The notes under the pieces: generated by a model
What the model saw: only the letters and a program-made list of their open reading frames with translations
Told to the model about the DNA's origin: nothing
Database searches by the model: none
From: Vibrio pacinii DSM 19139
GTDB lineage: Bacteria > Pseudomonadota > Gammaproteobacteria > Enterobacterales > Vibrionaceae
Length of the DNA stretch: 64,000 bases
Assembly: GCF_000711795.1 (NCBI RefSeq)
Contig: NZ_JONH01000021.1
Location: 1 to 64,000, forward strand
Reading direction: 5' to 3'
Shown: positions 39,791 to 50,709 of the stretch, piece by piece
Numbering within the stretch: position 1 is the stretch's first letter
Layout of the letters: every line of letters begins with the position of its first letter
Program-made: the position numbers and the translations under genes

Positions 39791-42424
39791 ATGAACGAGA
39801 AATACTCTGCGCTCAGAAGCAATGTCAGTATGCTGGGACATTTGCTCGGCAACACCATTCAGGACGCTCATGGTGAGGTACTTCTAGAGAAAGTAGAAAC
39901 CATTCGTAAACTCTCCAAATCGGCACTCGCAGGTAACCAACAAGACCGTGATAGCTTGATTGATGAGATTAAAAGCCTGCCTAATGATCAATTGACTCCC
40001 GTTGCTCATGCTTTCAATCAATTTCTTAACCTGACCAACATGGCAGAGCAATATCACACGATTTCTCGCCATTGTGATGCGCACGTATGTGAACCAGACG
40101 CGATTAACAGCCTGTTTGCTAAGTTAGGTCAAAACAAGATCAGCAAACTCGATACGGCTCAAGCGGTACGCGATTTAAATATCGAACTGGTGTTAACCGC
40201 TCACCCGACAGAGATCACTCGTCGGACCATGATTCACAAACTGGTCAAAATCAACAAGTGCCTTTCTAAACTTGAGCTCGGTGACTTGTCGGCCAAAGAG
40301 CGTCATAAGACTGAACGCAGACTGGAACAGTTAATTGCGCAAAGCTGGCACTCCGACACCATTCGTAAGCAACGTCCAACCCCGTTAGATGAAGCCAAGT
40401 GGGGCTTTGCCGTTGTAGAAAACTCGCTATGGGAAGCGGTACCTGACTTCTTACGAGAGCTTGATGAACGCCTAGAAGGTTATCTCGGTGAAGGTTTACC
40501 GATTGATGCCCGTCCTGTTCACTTTTCATCTTGGATGGGCGGAGACCGTGATGGCAACCCCTTCGTAACGCATACGATTACACGTGAAGTCTTGCTGCTA
40601 TCACGCTGGAAAGCGGCCGATCTCTACCTCAATGATATTAATGAACTGGTCAGCGAACTGTCGATGACCAAGTGTAATGATGCCCTGCGCCAACTCGCTG
40701 GTGACGATCAGCACGAACCTTATCGCGCGATTTTGAAAAAACTACGCTCACTGCTGAGTGAAACCAAAGAGATCCTTGACGCTAAAATCAATGGTCAAAA
40801 ACTGGCGGTTAAAGCACCATTACAACGTATCGAGCAGTTGTGGGAACCACTGTACGCTTGTTACCAATCACTGCATGAATGCAACATGGGCATTATTGCT
40901 GACGGCTCACTACTCGATACTCTACGCCGCATTAAAGCGTTTGGTGTCCATTTAGTCCGTCTTGATATTCGCCAAGAAAGTACTCGCCACTCTGATGCGC
41001 TATCAGAACTCACCCGCTACTTAGGCATTGGCGATTACGATCAGTGGAGCGAACAAGATAAGATCGCTTTCTTGACCAATGAACTGGCATCAAAACGCCC
41101 GCTACTTCCGCGTGACTGGCAGCCTTCTGAGCCAGTACAAGAAGTGCTCGATACCTGTAAAATTATTGCTGCGCAGCCACGTGAAGCATTTGGTGCTTAC
41201 GTCATCTCAATGGCGCGCACCGCCTCAGATGTACTTGCCGTGCATCTATTGCTCCAAGAAGCGGGCTGCCCTTACCGCATGGACGTGTGCCCGCTGTTTG
41301 AAACCCTCGACGATTTAAACAACGCCGAATCGGTCATCAAGCAGCTCATGGGCATCGATCTCTATCGTGGCTTTATTCAAAACCATCAAATGGTGATGAT
41401 TGGCTACTCAGATTCGGCCAAAGATGCCGGTGTGATGTCTGCCGGTTGGGCGCAATACCACGCAATGGCGTCATTAGTCAAAGTCGCCGAAGAAGAAGGG
41501 GTAGAGCTGACACTTTTCCACGGTCGCGGCGGTACCATTGGTCGCGGCGGTGCACCCGCGCATGCTGCGCTCCTTTCTCAGCCACCAAAAAGCTTGAAAG
41601 GCGGACTGCGTGTGACTGAGCAAGGTGAGATGATTCGCTTTAAATTAGGCTTACCGGAAGTCGCGGTGAATAGTTTCAGTTTGTATGCCAGCGCCATTTT
41701 GGAAGCCAACCTTCTGCCGCCACCAGAGCCAAAGAAAGAGTGGTGTGATTTGATGAACGTGCTGTCTGAAGTCAGTTGTGAATCTTATCGCAACGTAGTG
41801 CGTGGCGAGCCCGATTTCGTGCCTTATTTCCGTCAAGCAACACCTGAGCTTGAACTGGGTAAATTACCTCTTGGCTCAAGACCGGCAAAACGCAACCCCA
41901 ACGGCGGTGTCGAAAGCCTACGTGCTATTCCATGGATCTTCTCATGGAGCCAAAACCGTTTAGTTCTTCCTGCTTGGCTTGGCGCTGGTGAAGCGATTCA
42001 ATATTCGATTGATAAAGGCCATCAAGCTTTGCTGGAAGAGATGTGTCGTGAATGGCCATTTTTCTCAACCCGCCTCGGCATGCTGGAAATGGTCTACACC
42101 AAGTGCAACATGGAAATCTCTCGTTACTACGACGAACGCCTAGTTGAACCTTCTCTGTTACCACTTGGCGATCGTCTACGCGCGCAACTGCAAAAAGACA
42201 TCAAAGCGGTATTGAACGTCGAAAACAATGAGAACTTGATGCAAAGTGACCCTTGGGGACAAGAATCGATTCGTTTGCGTAATATCTATGTCGAGCCATT
42301 GAACATGCTTCAAGCCGAGTTGCTGTATCGCACGCGTCAAAGTGACGAGTCCTTACCAGAGCTCGAGGAAGCGCTAATGGTAACCATCGCGGGTATCGCC
42401 GCGGGTATGCGTAACACAGGTTAA
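39791..42424 (+). CDS. ppc: Phosphoenolpyruvate carboxylase
   Basis: Carboxylates PEP to oxaloacetate, refilling the TCA cycle. The 877-residue protein has the catalytic [13 protein letters not shown] (His near 138), [24 protein letters not shown] and the Gly-rich [14 protein letters not shown] loop, and ends in the conserved [10 protein letters not shown]. The ATG at 39791 has AGGAAG just upstream; a 12-codon extension to 39758 is rejected. The E. coli enzyme has 883 residues. Confidence 0.97.
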   Translation: MNEKYSALRSNVSMLGHLLGNTIQDAHGEVLLEKVETIRKLSKSALAGNQQDRDSLIDEIKSLPNDQLTPVAHAFNQFLNLTNMAEQYHTISRHCDAHVCEPDAINSLFAKLGQNKISKLDTAQAVRDLNIELVLTAHPTEITRRTMIHKLVKINKCLSKLELGDLSAKERHKTERRLEQLIAQSWHSDTIRKQRPTPLDEAKWGFAVVENSLWEAVPDFLRELDERLEGYLGEGLPIDARPVHFSSWMGGDRDGNPFVTHTITREVLLLSRWKAADLYLNDINELVSELSMTKCNDALRQLAGDDQHEPYRAILKKLRSLLSETKEILDAKINGQKLAVKAPLQRIEQLWEPLYACYQSLHECNMGIIADGSLLDTLRRIKAFGVHLVRLDIRQESTRHSDALSELTRYLGIGDYDQWSEQDKIAFLTNELASKRPLLPRDWQPSEPVQEVLDTCKIIAAQPREAFGAYVISMARTASDVLAVHLLLQEAGCPYRMDVCPLFETLDDLNNAESVIKQLMGIDLYRGFIQNHQMVMIGYSDSAKDAGVMSAGWAQYHAMASLVKVAEEEGVELTLFHGRGGTIGRGGAPAHAALLSQPPKSLKGGLRVTEQGEMIRFKLGLPEVAVNSFSLYASAILEANLLPPPEPKKEWCDLMNVLSEVSCESYRNVVRGEPDFVPYFRQATPELELGKLPLGSRPAKRNPNGGVESLRAIPWIFSWSQNRLVLPAWLGAGEAIQYSIDKGHQALLEEMCREWPFFSTRLGMLEMVYTKCNMEISRYYDERLVEPSLLPLGDRLRAQLQKDIKAVLNVENNENLMQSDPWGQESIRLRNIYVEPLNMLQAELLYRTRQSDESLPELEEALMVTIAGIAAGMRNTG

Positions 42425-42436
42425 GGCTTGCTTGTC

Positions 42437-42472
42437 AAAGAAGGTTGATGTTAACGCATCAACCTTCTTTAC
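42437..42472 (+). terminator. Terminator after ppc
   Basis: AAAGAAGGTTGATG (42437-42450) pairs with CATCAACCTTCTTT (42457-42470), TTAACG loop. Part of the GGTTG-stem family noted in the findings. Confidence 0.9.
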
Positions 42473-42479
42473 CTTTCGT

Positions 42480-42844
42480 AATTAACAAAAAACTCAGCAC
42501 TAAATGTCAACGGAAAGACAATTAAGACCATTATGCAAAATTAAAAACCACAAAATCATACAAAATTATTATTTTATTAGTTTTTTAGTCTATTCCGTCC
42601 ATCTATTCTACTTTATGCTTATTATTTAGATATACTACTCGGCCACTGCAGCAAATATAAAATCAACACGTTGCAGCCTGTCGATAATCATAATATCGAT
42701 CCTAGGTGATAAATACGGCTTTAATAAGGTGACATGACCAACTTTGTTGGTGCCACTTGTACTACTGATAATCAGTGCCTCCAGAAGCACGGCAGTAATA
42801 AGTGGTTGAATTTCGTAGTTTATTGACCATTTGGATTAAAAGAC
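42480..42844 (+). promoter_or_regulatory. Long regulatory and leader region of aphA
   Basis: This 365-nt gap has no gene. It contains an AphA-type half-site ATTATGCA near 42531, an imperfect LuxR/HapR-like palindrome TCGATA-N7-TATCGA (42681-42699), CTAGGTGA (42702-42709) and AGGTGAC (42728-42734), both complementary to the conserved Qrr small-RNA core as I recall it, and hairpins ACCAAC-TTT-GTTGGT (42737-42751) and ACTGAT-A-ATCAGT (42764-42776). The start codon has only a weak Shine-Dalgarno sequence, which suits activation by small RNAs. Confidence 0.55.
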
Positions 42845-43384
42845 ATGTCATTACCACACGTTATTTTAACTGTTCTAAGCACCCGCGACGCTACCGGGTA
42901 CGACATCACTAAAGAATTTTCTGCCACTATCGGCTACTTCTGGAAAGCAAGCCACCAGCAAGTGTACCGTGAGCTCAATAAAATGGCTCAAAACAATCTC
43001 GTTAGCTGCGTACTCGAACCTCAAGAAGGCAAGCCTGATCGTAAGGTTTATTCCATTACCGATGCAGGACGCGTTGCGCTCGGTGAATGGTTCGACCAAC
43101 CAACCGCACACCCAACAGTACGCGATGAGTTTTCGGCAAAATTGATGGCTTGCGCCGTCCAATCATCGACCCCATACCGAGCACAGCTTGGTGAATTGAT
43201 TGCCGAGTCACGTAAGTTAGTGAGCCACTATCAAGAGATTGAAAACGCTTACTACTCAACGACAGCAACCCTCGATAAGCAGCAGCGTCTTGAGCGTCTT
43301 ACTTTACGCAGAAACTTGCTACTTCGCCAAGCATGGATTGAATGGGCGGAAGAAGTACTCGCTGAGCTGGACGAACTGGCATAA
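42845..43384 (+). CDS. aphA: Low-cell-density quorum-sensing master regulator AphA
   Basis: PadR-family winged-helix regulator that directs low-density gene expression in vibrios and, in V. cholerae, activates virulence genes. The length of 179 residues is the family length. It opens MSLPHVILTVLSTRDATGYD, with the winged helix to about residue 85 (FWKASHQQVYRELNKM, then GKPDRKVYSITDAG wing) and a C-terminal antiparallel coiled coil for dimerisation. It is followed by a terminator shared with cysE. Confidence 0.95.
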   Translation: MSLPHVILTVLSTRDATGYDITKEFSATIGYFWKASHQQVYRELNKMAQNNLVSCVLEPQEGKPDRKVYSITDAGRVALGEWFDQPTAHPTVRDEFSAKLMACAVQSSTPYRAQLGELIAESRKLVSHYQEIENAYYSTTATLDKQQRLERLTLRRNLLLRQAWIEWAEEVLAELDELA

Positions 43385-43396
43385 GCAAGCAATGTT

Positions 43397-43431
43397 AAAA
43401 AGGGTTGACGTGAAAGCGTCAACCCTTTTTT
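43397..43431. terminator. Bidirectional terminator between aphA and cysE
   Basis: AAAAAGGGTTGACG (43397-43410) pairs with CGTCAACCCTTTTT (43417-43430), TGAAAG loop, with A and T runs on both flanks. Confidence 0.93.
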
Positions 43432-43483
43432 CATACGTTCTGTTTTCGCTTCGAGCGTGCTAACAGCGCAGCATCTTCAGCCA

Positions 43484-44305
43484 TTAAATCCCATCGCCAC
43501 CGATAAAACTTTGGGAGCGGCCGTTAAACTGCTGATCCATATCGAGAGAAGGTTTATCTGTTGTTGGACGACCGACAATCTTCGCCGGCACACCCGCCAC
43601 CGTGGTATGTGGTGGGACAGGTTGCAGCACAACCGAGCAAGAGCCGATCTTGGCCCCTTCACCCACTTCGATATTGCCAAGAATTTTCGCCCCAGCACCA
43701 ATCATTACGCCTTCACGGATTTTAGGGTGACGATCACCGCTCTCTTTACCCGTACCACCAAGAGTCACATCTTGTAGAATCGAGACATCATCCTCGACCA
43801 CGGCAGTCTCACCAATCACTATGCCAGTGGCATGATCAAGCATGATACCGCGTCCTATTCGCGCGGCCGGATGGATATCAACCTGACAAGCGACCGAAAT
43901 CTGATTTTGCAGATAAGTGGCCAGTGCAATACGACCTTGTTTCCACAGCCAATTGGCTACGCGGTAACCTTGCAGTGCATGGTAACCTTTTAAATAAAGC
44001 AGTGGCATTGAGTACATCGCAACAGCTGGATCTCGGTTAACCGTCGCACAAATATCGCAAGCCGCAGCAGCACTGATCGTCGAGTCAGCATTCAACGCCT
44101 CTTCGACGACTTCCCTCACCGCCATCGCAGGCATAGAGGCAGTATTAAGCTTATTGGCGAGAATATAGCTCAGTGCGGAGTTCAAGCTATCATGCTTAAT
44201 GATGGTCGCATGATAGAAGCTTGCTAACATTGGCTCTTGTTCAGAAAGCTCACGTGCTTCCTTGACTATGGTTTGCCATACCTTCTGTTTTTCACAATGT
44301 TTCAT
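43484..44305 (-). CDS. cysE: Serine O-acetyltransferase
   Basis: Makes O-acetylserine, the precursor of cysteine. The 273-residue protein has the N-terminal helical SATase domain and left-handed beta-helix repeats (HPAARIGRGIMLDHATGIVIGE region with catalytic His-Asp, DVTLGGTGKESGDRHPKI). The ATG at 44305 (MKHCEKQKVW) has AGGAAACGAC before it; nine upstream codons are rejected. It lies 50 nt downstream of gpsA, as in E. coli. Confidence 0.96.
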   Translation of the reverse strand: MKHCEKQKVWQTIVKEARELSEQEPMLASFYHATIIKHDSLNSALSYILANKLNTASMPAMAVREVVEEALNADSTISAAAACDICATVNRDPAVAMYSMPLLYLKGYHALQGYRVANWLWKQGRIALATYLQNQISVACQVDIHPAARIGRGIMLDHATGIVIGETAVVEDDVSILQDVTLGGTGKESGDRHPKIREGVMIGAGAKILGNIEVGEGAKIGSCSVVLQPVPPHTTVAGVPAKIVGRPTTDKPSLDMDQQFNGRSQSFIGGDGI

Positions 44306-44355
44306 GTCGTTTCCTAGCACTGACTCATCCACAGCCAGTGTCGCTATTACTTCTT

Positions 44356-45387
44356 TTAGGCTTCGGCTTTCTTATCTCGCGCGAGGAGATCACGCGCTGC
44401 TAAGTGAGCATCTTTCCCTTGATACAATACTTGATATATTTGGTCAACAATCGGCATCTCGACACCCATACGTTCCGCCAATAGAAAGACCTCTTTGGTA
44501 TTGCGATACCCTTCTACCACCTGACCGATTTCAGCCTGTGCGCTATCGACATCTTTGCCCTGCCCCAGCGCCAAACCAAAGCGACGGTTACGCGATTGGT
44601 TATCGGTACAAGTTAACACTAAGTCACCAAGCCCAGCCATACCCATAAAGGTCTCAGGTTGAGCCCCAAGCGCTGCACCAAGGCGAGTCATTTCTGCCAA
44701 GCCTCGAGTAATTAACGCCGTGCGTGCATTAGCGCCAAAGCCAATCCCATCGGACATACCTGCGCCGATCGCAATAACATTCTTCACCGCGCCGCCAAGT
44801 TGCATGCCAGTAAAATCGCTATTCGCGTAGACGCGGAATGTTTTACTGCAGTGAATTTTCTCTTGCAGATCAGCGACAAACTGAGCGTCTGGCGAGGCAA
44901 CAGAAATCGCCGTCGGCATACCCATCGCCAATTCTTTCGCAAACGTCGGCCCAGACAATACCGCTAATGAGTAGCCTTGACCCAAAATGTCATGCGCGAC
45001 ATCTTTAAGTAGGCGGCCGGTTTCTGGCTCGAGTCCTTTGGTTGCCCAACAGATACGAGAATCGTCCGCTAAGAAAGGTTTAACATTGTTGAGGACGATA
45101 CCAAACACATGACTCGGTACAACAACCAACAGGTCACGGCTGGCTTGCACCGCTTTGCTTAAATCCGATTCTACAATCAGTGACTCGGGAAACTCGATCC
45201 CCGGTAGGAACTCATGGTTAGCGCGATCCGCTTCTAGGCGAGCCATATGCTCAGGCTCATGGCCCCAAATTACTACGTTGGCACCATTACGTGCTAATGA
45301 GATGGCTAAAGAGGTACCGTACGAACCCGCACCTAGCACTGTCATTGCGATCGCTTTGCCATAGCCATTATTGGTCTTATCTTTCAT
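44356..45387 (-). CDS. gpsA: Glycerol-3-phosphate dehydrogenase [NAD(P)+]
   Basis: Reduces dihydroxyacetone phosphate to sn-glycerol 3-phosphate for phospholipids. The 343-residue protein has the Rossmann motif [13 protein letters not shown] (about 17-29), [22 protein letters not shown], the catalytic Lys in [12 protein letters not shown] and the [13 protein letters not shown] segment. A terminator lies between secB and this gene, so it has its own promoter. Confidence 0.96.
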   Translation of the reverse strand: MKDKTNNGYGKAIAMTVLGAGSYGTSLAISLARNGANVVIWGHEPEHMARLEADRANHEFLPGIEFPESLIVESDLSKAVQASRDLLVVVPSHVFGIVLNNVKPFLADDSRICWATKGLEPETGRLLKDVAHDILGQGYSLAVLSGPTFAKELAMGMPTAISVASPDAQFVADLQEKIHCSKTFRVYANSDFTGMQLGGAVKNVIAIGAGMSDGIGFGANARTALITRGLAEMTRLGAALGAQPETFMGMAGLGDLVLTCTDNQSRNRRFGLALGQGKDVDSAQAEIGQVVEGYRNTKEVFLLAERMGVEMPIVDQIYQVLYQGKDAHLAARDLLARDKKAEA

Positions 45388-45483
45388 TGTTCCGCCTGGT
45401 TGTCATAAAAGAGACTGGATTCTTATGAGTAATCTCTAGTTCATCAGAGCTAAAGAGCAGCCAAAAACACCCATATCATAAAC

Positions 45484-45528
45484 AAAAAATGCACAGCGCA
45501 TCATCAATCGGATACTCTGTGCATTTTT
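45484..45528 (-). terminator. Terminator between secB and gpsA
   Basis: Stem AAAAATGCACAG / CTGTGCATTTTT around an 18-20 nt loop; on the minus strand it ends in TTTTTTG. Confidence 0.8.
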
Positions 45529-45566
45529 ACCGAGCCCCTACATTTAAGTAGAAGGTCAATCAGTCA

Positions 45567-46034
45567 TTACGCTTCAGCTTGTTGTTCTTGCTGAGCTTGC
45601 TGCTGTAGGTAGTTCATAAACAGAGCATCAAAGTTAACAGGTGCTAGGTTTAGTTGTGGGAACGTACCTTTAACCACTAGGCTTGAAATGGTTTCACGCG
45701 CGTAAGGGAACAGAATGTTCGGGCAGAAAGCACCTAGACAATGAGCAAGTTGACCGGCTTCCATCTTATCTGCTGTGAAGATACCACCTTGCTGTACTTC
45801 ACATAGGAAAGCCGTGTCATCGGCGTTCTTAACGGTAACAGTAAGGCGTAGAATCACCTCGTAAACGCCTTCGCCTAGTTCACGGCTTTGCGTGTCTAGA
45901 TCCAGTTTAACATCTGGGTTCCACTCTTTTTGGAACATATCAGGCGAGTTAGGTGCTTCGAAAGACACGTCTTTAAGGAAGATGCGTTGAATTGCGAAGT
46001 TTTGTGCTTCTTGTTGTGGTGCTGCTTCAGCCAT
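45567..46034 (-). CDS. secB: Protein-export chaperone SecB
   Basis: A 155-residue tetrameric chaperone that keeps preproteins unfolded and passes them to SecA. Family features are [17 protein letters not shown] near residues 13-29, an acidic [17 protein letters not shown] strand, [36 protein letters not shown] core and a Gln-rich tail. It follows yibN, but the grxC gene found between them in E. coli is missing. Confidence 0.97.
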   Translation of the reverse strand: MAEAAPQQEAQNFAIQRIFLKDVSFEAPNSPDMFQKEWNPDVKLDLDTQSRELGEGVYEVILRLTVTVKNADDTAFLCEVQQGGIFTADKMEAGQLAHCLGAFCPNILFPYARETISSLVVKGTFPQLNLAPVNFDALFMNYLQQQAQQEQQAEA

Positions 46035-46140
46035 TTTAAAATCCTTTAATCCTGCAATAAATAGTCTGCTTCGAGACTAACCGAGAGAGGCGTTTATGAC
46101 TAGGTTTCCACTGAATTTCGTGGAACTTCTCACATCTCTC

Positions 46141-46171
46141 AAAAACAAACGCCGATTTTTCCATCAGCGTT
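46141..46171 (-). terminator. Terminator between yibN and secB
   Basis: On the minus strand AACGCTGAT (46171-46163) pairs with ATCGGCGTT (46156-46148, one G-T pair) around GGAAAA, followed by TGTTTTT. Confidence 0.75.
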
Positions 46172-46192
46172 GTAAGTATCGGCGGGTATGAA

Positions 46193-46627
46193 TTACTTCT
46201 TACCTTTGACCAATGGCATGTTTGCTTCACTCCAAGCAATCAAACCATTTTTAAGCAGGTTAACGTTTTCGAAGCCTGCTTTAGCAAGTAAGTTAGCACT
46301 CTCTTGCGCGGTTTGACCTGACTTACATACTACAATAATTGGGTCTGATTTACGGTTTTCAAGGCTACCGAACTTACCCGCTTTAATATCAGACGGCAAA
46401 ATGTGAACTGAATCGGTAATGTGACCTTTACGGAACTCATCTTTACTACGGATATCAACCACCAGACCATTTTCACGGTTCATAAGGTGCGTAGTTTGCG
46501 CGGCTGTCACCTCTTTGTAAGCGGCGGTTGATGACTTAACGATGCTCATGATAAGGGCGCCGAATAGGCCAACCCAAACCAGAGAAAGAATCATGTTCTC
46601 TTGAAAAAATGCGATGTACTCTTGCAT
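46193..46627 (-). CDS. yibN: Membrane-anchored rhodanese-like protein YibN
   Basis: A 144-residue protein with one N-terminal membrane helix (about 12-30) and a rhodanese domain whose active loop is CKSGQTAQES (Cys near residue 100). The start at 46627 (MQEYIAFFQEN) matches the E. coli YibN N-terminus; a 12-codon extension is possible but has a poorer context. It lies upstream of secB as in E. coli. Sulfurtransferase activity is inferred from the domain only. Confidence 0.9.
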   Translation of the reverse strand: MQEYIAFFQENMILSLVWVGLFGALIMSIVKSSTAAYKEVTAAQTTHLMNRENGLVVDIRSKDEFRKGHITDSVHILPSDIKAGKFGSLENRKSDPIIVVCKSGQTAQESANLLAKAGFENVNLLKNGLIAWSEANMPLVKGKK

Positions 46628-46752
46628 GTCCTGTGCTCTTTGATAATAGAGCTGTCCGTTCAAGTAACAGCTCTAGGCTAAAATTCAGAGTGGAAGTATA
46701 ACGAGGATGAGATAGCGAAGCGAGTCTATTAAAGCATCTGTTGCACATTTCT

Positions 46753-47724
46753 CTACGCTCGTGGAAACGGAAACGCGGTGACGTGATCGATATGATCACA
46801 GCCGATCGCTAACATAATTAAACGATCGATGCCCAATGCAACACCTGCGCAATCAGGTAAGCCCGCATTTAACGCCGCGATTAAGTGGTGATCAATCGGT
46901 TGCGGTTGGAGCCCCATCTCAATGCGCTTGGCGTTATCATCTTCAAAACGTTGCAGCTGCTCTTGGGGATTGTCTAGTTCATGAAAGCCATTCGCCAGCT
47001 CAATTCCCTTGAAGTACACTTCAAAACGATCGGCGACTCTTGGATCGTGCGGATTGATCTTCGCTAAAGCCGCTTGTGAGGCGGGAAAGTCATAAACGAA
47101 CGCGGGGGCCGCTTGACCAATTTCGCTTTCAACACCAATACTAAACAGTAGCTGCAACAAGGTATCACGATCTTGCTCTGGCTCAGCAATATCACTCAAT
47201 CCCAGCTTGGCTGCCACTGCTTTTAACTCTGACATTGGGGCTTCTAGCGGGCACACCCCTAACACATTGATAAAAGCTTGCTGGTAAGTCACACGCTCTG
47301 CCACTTCACAATTCAGAACCAGTTGCAGCAGTTGATCCATCTCGTTCATCAGTTGATGATGGTCAAACCCGACCCGATACCACTCCAACATAGTAAACTC
47401 AGGGTTGTGATAACGGCCATTTTCTTCATTGCGAAACGCTTTATTGATTTGATAGATACAGCCGCTTCCAGCGGCAAGCAGTCGCTTCATATGAAACTCT
47501 GGACTGGTCATAAAGTAGAGTTTGCTACCATCGGCATAACCCGGGCCAACAAATTCAGTCTGAAAGGTATGTAAATGGATATCAGTGACGGTGGCGTGAC
47601 TCATCGCCGGGGTATCGACTTCTAGCACATGACGCTGAGCGAAAAAGTGGCGAATTTGAGCCACAATACTTGCGCGCTGACGAAGCTGTTTAATAGAAGC
47701 GGTCGGTTGCCAATCTGTAGTCAT
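46753..47724 (-). CDS. epmA: EF-P beta-lysine ligase EpmA
   Basis: A class II lysyl-tRNA synthetase paralogue that transfers beta-lysine to Lys34 of EF-P instead of to tRNA. The 323-residue protein lacks an anticodon-binding domain and has the class II motifs [16 protein letters not shown] (motif 1), [20 protein letters not shown] (motif 2) and [12 protein letters not shown] (motif 3). The ATG at 47724 ([14 protein letters not shown]) fits the family length; 33 upstream codons are rejected. It is divergent from frdA, as in E. coli. Its partners efp and epmB are at 7.3-9.0 kb. Confidence 0.95.
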   Translation of the reverse strand: MTTDWQPTASIKQLRQRASIVAQIRHFFAQRHVLEVDTPAMSHATVTDIHLHTFQTEFVGPGYADGSKLYFMTSPEFHMKRLLAAGSGCIYQINKAFRNEENGRYHNPEFTMLEWYRVGFDHHQLMNEMDQLLQLVLNCEVAERVTYQQAFINVLGVCPLEAPMSELKAVAAKLGLSDIAEPEQDRDTLLQLLFSIGVESEIGQAAPAFVYDFPASQAALAKINPHDPRVADRFEVYFKGIELANGFHELDNPQEQLQRFEDDNAKRIEMGLQPQPIDHHLIAALNAGLPDCAGVALGIDRLIMLAIGCDHIDHVTAFPFPRA

Positions 47725-48140
47725 AAACTCATTCTCATCATTCAATCTGGCTGCGAACATAACAACTTTACCCGTCTTTGCCCAGCTGAATAATCTCTGC
47801 ATGATGTAGACAAAATGAAGCAAGTTTATTTCGTATTACAGCGCAATAAACATTGCTCAGCTGAGACTTTATTCGTCTCAACAATAGCCAGTAACCATGG
47901 TTTAACAAACTGAGTTTACTCACCAATAAGCAATTAATTTCCTTACGTGATTGCAGTCACATAACCTATAAATTTTATGCTCTTACATGCATTACCGGAG
48001 CAAAAACCCAAATACATCAATTTTTCCGCCATAGTCCTCCTCTACACTAACCCTACCACTTTTGAGGTGTTCTCTAGCAAAGAGGACCCCGTAATCACAA
48101 TAACAAGCGGAATTCCGCAATCACACACTGGAGGATAACT
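47725..48140. promoter_or_regulatory. epmA-frdA intergenic region
   Basis: A 416-nt gap with no gene. It holds the CRP-type site listed separately, a hairpin GAGAC/GTCTC (47861-47879), and a leader of about 145 nt before the GTG start of frdA. Apart from a GGAGG box at 48130-48134, I recognise nothing else. Confidence 0.5.
47943..47964 (+). promoter_or_regulatory. CRP-type site upstream of frdABCD
   Basis: TACGTGA-TTGCAG-TCACATA contains the GTGA-N6-TCAC core of CRP sites. A -10-like TTACAT lies at 47983-47988, placing the site near -41.5, the class II position used by both CRP and FNR. No perfect FNR site (TTGAT-N4-ATCAA) was found in the gap, so the factor is uncertain. Confidence 0.6.
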
Positions 48141-49949
48141 GTGCAAATTATCACCACAGATATCGCAGTCATCGGCGCAGGCGGCGCTGGTCTTCGTACT
48201 GCTATTGCAGCAGCTGAAGCAAACCCTGACTTGGACATCGCACTGATCTCTAAAGTTTATCCCATGCGTTCCCACACGGTCGCTGCAGAGGGTGGCTCAG
48301 CCGCAGTTATCAAGGATGAAGATAGCTTAGACAACCACTTCAACGATACCGTTGGCGGTGGCGACTGGCTATGTGAACAGGATGTTGTTGAATACTTTGT
48401 CAAAAACGCGACTCGCGAAATGATCCAAATGGAACAGTGGGGTTGCCCATGGAGTCGCAAAGAAAATGGCGAAGTCAACGTACGCCGATTTGGTGGCATG
48501 AAAGTCGAACGCACTTGGTTTGCCGCAGATAAAACTGGCTTCCATATGCTCCACACCCTATTCCAGACGTCAATGAAGTACAGCAACATCAACCGTTTTG
48601 ATGAGTACTTTGTCGTCGATTTGATTGTTGATGAAGGCGAAGTTCAAGGCCTGATCGCTATCCATATGTCGGAAGGCGAACTGGTTACGATTAAAGCAAA
48701 ATCTGTCGTGCTAGCCACTGGTGGCGCGGGCCGTGTTTACCACTGTAACACCAACGGCGGTATCGTCACGGGTGACGGTATGGCAATGGCTTTCCGCCAT
48801 GGTGTACCTCTGCGTGATATGGAATTCGTTCAATATCACCCAACGGGTCTTCCTGGCACCGGGATCCTGATGACAGAAGGTTGTCGTGGTGAAGGGGGGA
48901 TTATTGTCAACAAGAACGGTTACCGTTACCTACAAGACTATGGCATGGGCCCTGAAACGCCCGTCGGTCAACCAAAAAACAAATACATGGAGCTTGGCCC
49001 TCGTGACAAAGTGTCACAAGCGTTCTGGCATGAGCAGCAAAAAGGCAACACCATTAAACACCCATTGGGTGATGTTGTGCACCTTGACCTGCGTCACCTT
49101 GGTGAAGAGTACTTACAAGAACGTCTGCCGTTCATTTGTGAGCTCGCGAAAGCCTACGTCAATGTCGACCCAGCCAAAGAACCGATCCCAATTCGTCCGA
49201 CGGTACACTACACCATGGGCGGTATTGAAACCAATGGTGAATGTGAAACGCGCATCAAAGGTTTGTTCGCGGTTGGTGAATGTGCCTCTGTAGGTCTGCA
49301 CGGTGCCAACCGTCTTGGCTCTAACTCACTCGCTGAGTTCGTTGTTTTTGGCCGTGTTGCAGGCGAACAAGCGGTGCAACGCGCGGCTGAGTTCAAGGGC
49401 TGGAATGAAGCGGCGATTGACGCTCAAGTGAAGGCGGTTGAGGAGCGCATTGCCGCATTAATGAATCAACAGGGCGATGAAAACTGGGCCAGCATCCGTA
49501 CTGAAATGGGACATACCATGGAAGCGGGTTGTGGTATCTATCGCCAAGAAGATTTGATGCAAGCCACTATCGATAAGATTACTGAGCTGAAACAACGTTA
49601 CAAGCGCATTAGTATCAAAGACAAGGGTAAAGTGTTTAACACTGACCTGCTTTACGCTATCGAAGTTGGCTACGGCTTAGAAGTTGCTGAAGCCATGGTT
49701 CACTCTGCGATTCTGCGTAAAGAATCACGTGGTGCTCACCAGCGTTTAGATGATGGCTGTACTGAGCGAGACGACGTTAACTACCTCAAACACTCACTCG
49801 CCTTCTACCAACCCGATGCCGCGCCAAGTATCGATTACAGCCATGTGACCATTACTAAGTCACAGCCAAAAGCACGTCTATACGGTGAAGCCGCAGAAAA
49901 AGCCGCTGCAGAAGAAGCAGCAGCGAAGAACGCAGAGGAGCAAGCCTAA
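48141..49949 (+). CDS. frdA: Fumarate reductase flavoprotein subunit
   Basis: Reduces fumarate to succinate as the terminal step of anaerobic fumarate respiration. The 602-residue subunit has the FAD fold [11 protein letters not shown], the covalent FAD histidine His45 in [10 protein letters not shown], and the active-site stretches [22 protein letters not shown] and [13 protein letters not shown]. The start is GTG (48141) with GGAGG 6 nt upstream. It overlaps frdB by one base. Confidence 0.97.
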   Translation: MQIITTDIAVIGAGGAGLRTAIAAAEANPDLDIALISKVYPMRSHTVAAEGGSAAVIKDEDSLDNHFNDTVGGGDWLCEQDVVEYFVKNATREMIQMEQWGCPWSRKENGEVNVRRFGGMKVERTWFAADKTGFHMLHTLFQTSMKYSNINRFDEYFVVDLIVDEGEVQGLIAIHMSEGELVTIKAKSVVLATGGAGRVYHCNTNGGIVTGDGMAMAFRHGVPLRDMEFVQYHPTGLPGTGILMTEGCRGEGGIIVNKNGYRYLQDYGMGPETPVGQPKNKYMELGPRDKVSQAFWHEQQKGNTIKHPLGDVVHLDLRHLGEEYLQERLPFICELAKAYVNVDPAKEPIPIRPTVHYTMGGIETNGECETRIKGLFAVGECASVGLHGANRLGSNSLAEFVVFGRVAGEQAVQRAAEFKGWNEAAIDAQVKAVEERIAALMNQQGDENWASIRTEMGHTMEAGCGIYRQEDLMQATIDKITELKQRYKRISIKDKGKVFNTDLLYAIEVGYGLEVAEAMVHSAILRKESRGAHQRLDDGCTERDDVNYLKHSLAFYQPDAAPSIDYSHVTITKSQPKARLYGEAAEKAAAEEAAAKNAEEQA

Positions 49950-50707
49950 TGTCAGCGAATCGTATTCAAAAAGTCGATATTCTGCGTTATGACCCGCAAC
50001 AAGATTCAGAGCCGCATTTACAGGCCTTTGAAGTACCTTTTGATCAAACCATGTCTATTCTCGATGCGATTGGTTACATCAAAGATAACCTCGATAAAGA
50101 CCTCTCTTACCGTTGGTCTTGTCGTATGGCGATCTGTGGCTCTTGTGGTGTGATGGTCAACGGAGTGCCTAAACTCGCGTGTAAGAGTTTCCTGCGTGAC
50201 TACCCAAATGGGGTCAAAATTGAGCCATTAGCGAACTTCCCAATCGAGAAAGATTTGATCGTCGATATGACGCCATTTATTGAGCGTTTAGAAGCGGTCA
50301 AACCTTACATCATTGGTAATGATCGCACACCTGAAGACGGCACCAACCTACAAACGCCTGAGCAAATGGCCAAATATAAGCAGTTCGCTGGCTGTATTAA
50401 CTGTGGTTTGTGTTACGCCGCCTGTCCGCAGTTTGGTTTGAATCCTGAATTCATCGGCCCAGCGGCACTGACGTTAGCTCACCGTTACAACCTCGACAGC
50501 CGAGATAACGGTAAAGCCGAACGTATGACACTTATCAATGGGGAAAATGGTGCTTGGGGCTGTACCTTTGTCGGTTATTGCTCTGAAGTTTGTCCTAAGA
50601 GTGTTGATCCTGCGGCGGCGGTTAACCAAGGTAAAGTTGAGTCTTCAATGGACTTTGTTATCGCTATGCTTAAGCCTGACGGCAAACCAGTCAAAGAGGA
50701 GGCATAA
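49949..50707 (+). CDS. frdB: Fumarate reductase iron-sulfur subunit
   Basis: A 252-residue electron-transfer subunit carrying three clusters: [2Fe-2S] in [10 protein letters not shown]...KLAC, and the two cysteine-rich motifs [12 protein letters not shown] and [14 protein letters not shown] for the [4Fe-4S] and [3Fe-4S] clusters. The ATG shares its A with the frdA stop (TAATG), so the two are coupled. Confidence 0.97.
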   Translation: MSANRIQKVDILRYDPQQDSEPHLQAFEVPFDQTMSILDAIGYIKDNLDKDLSYRWSCRMAICGSCGVMVNGVPKLACKSFLRDYPNGVKIEPLANFPIEKDLIVDMTPFIERLEAVKPYIIGNDRTPEDGTNLQTPEQMAKYKQFAGCINCGLCYAACPQFGLNPEFIGPAALTLAHRYNLDSRDNGKAERMTLINGENGAWGCTFVGYCSEVCPKSVDPAAAVNQGKVESSMDFVIAMLKPDGKPVKEEA

Positions 50708-50709
50708 GG

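Noticed and set aside
44262..44648. 128-codon plus-strand open frame across cysE/gpsA
   Set aside because: Runs opposite the ends of two well-identified genes and their spacer; no start signal or family resemblance.
46036..46239. 67-codon minus-strand frame between yibN and secB, considered as a grxC remnant
   Set aside because: No CPYC-type motif or glutaredoxin-like sequence; it overlaps the yibN end and a terminator.
48257..48592. 111-codon open frame antisense inside frdA
   Set aside because: Antisense shadow of a strongly conserved flavoprotein gene, with no ribosome-binding site and no recognisable protein features.
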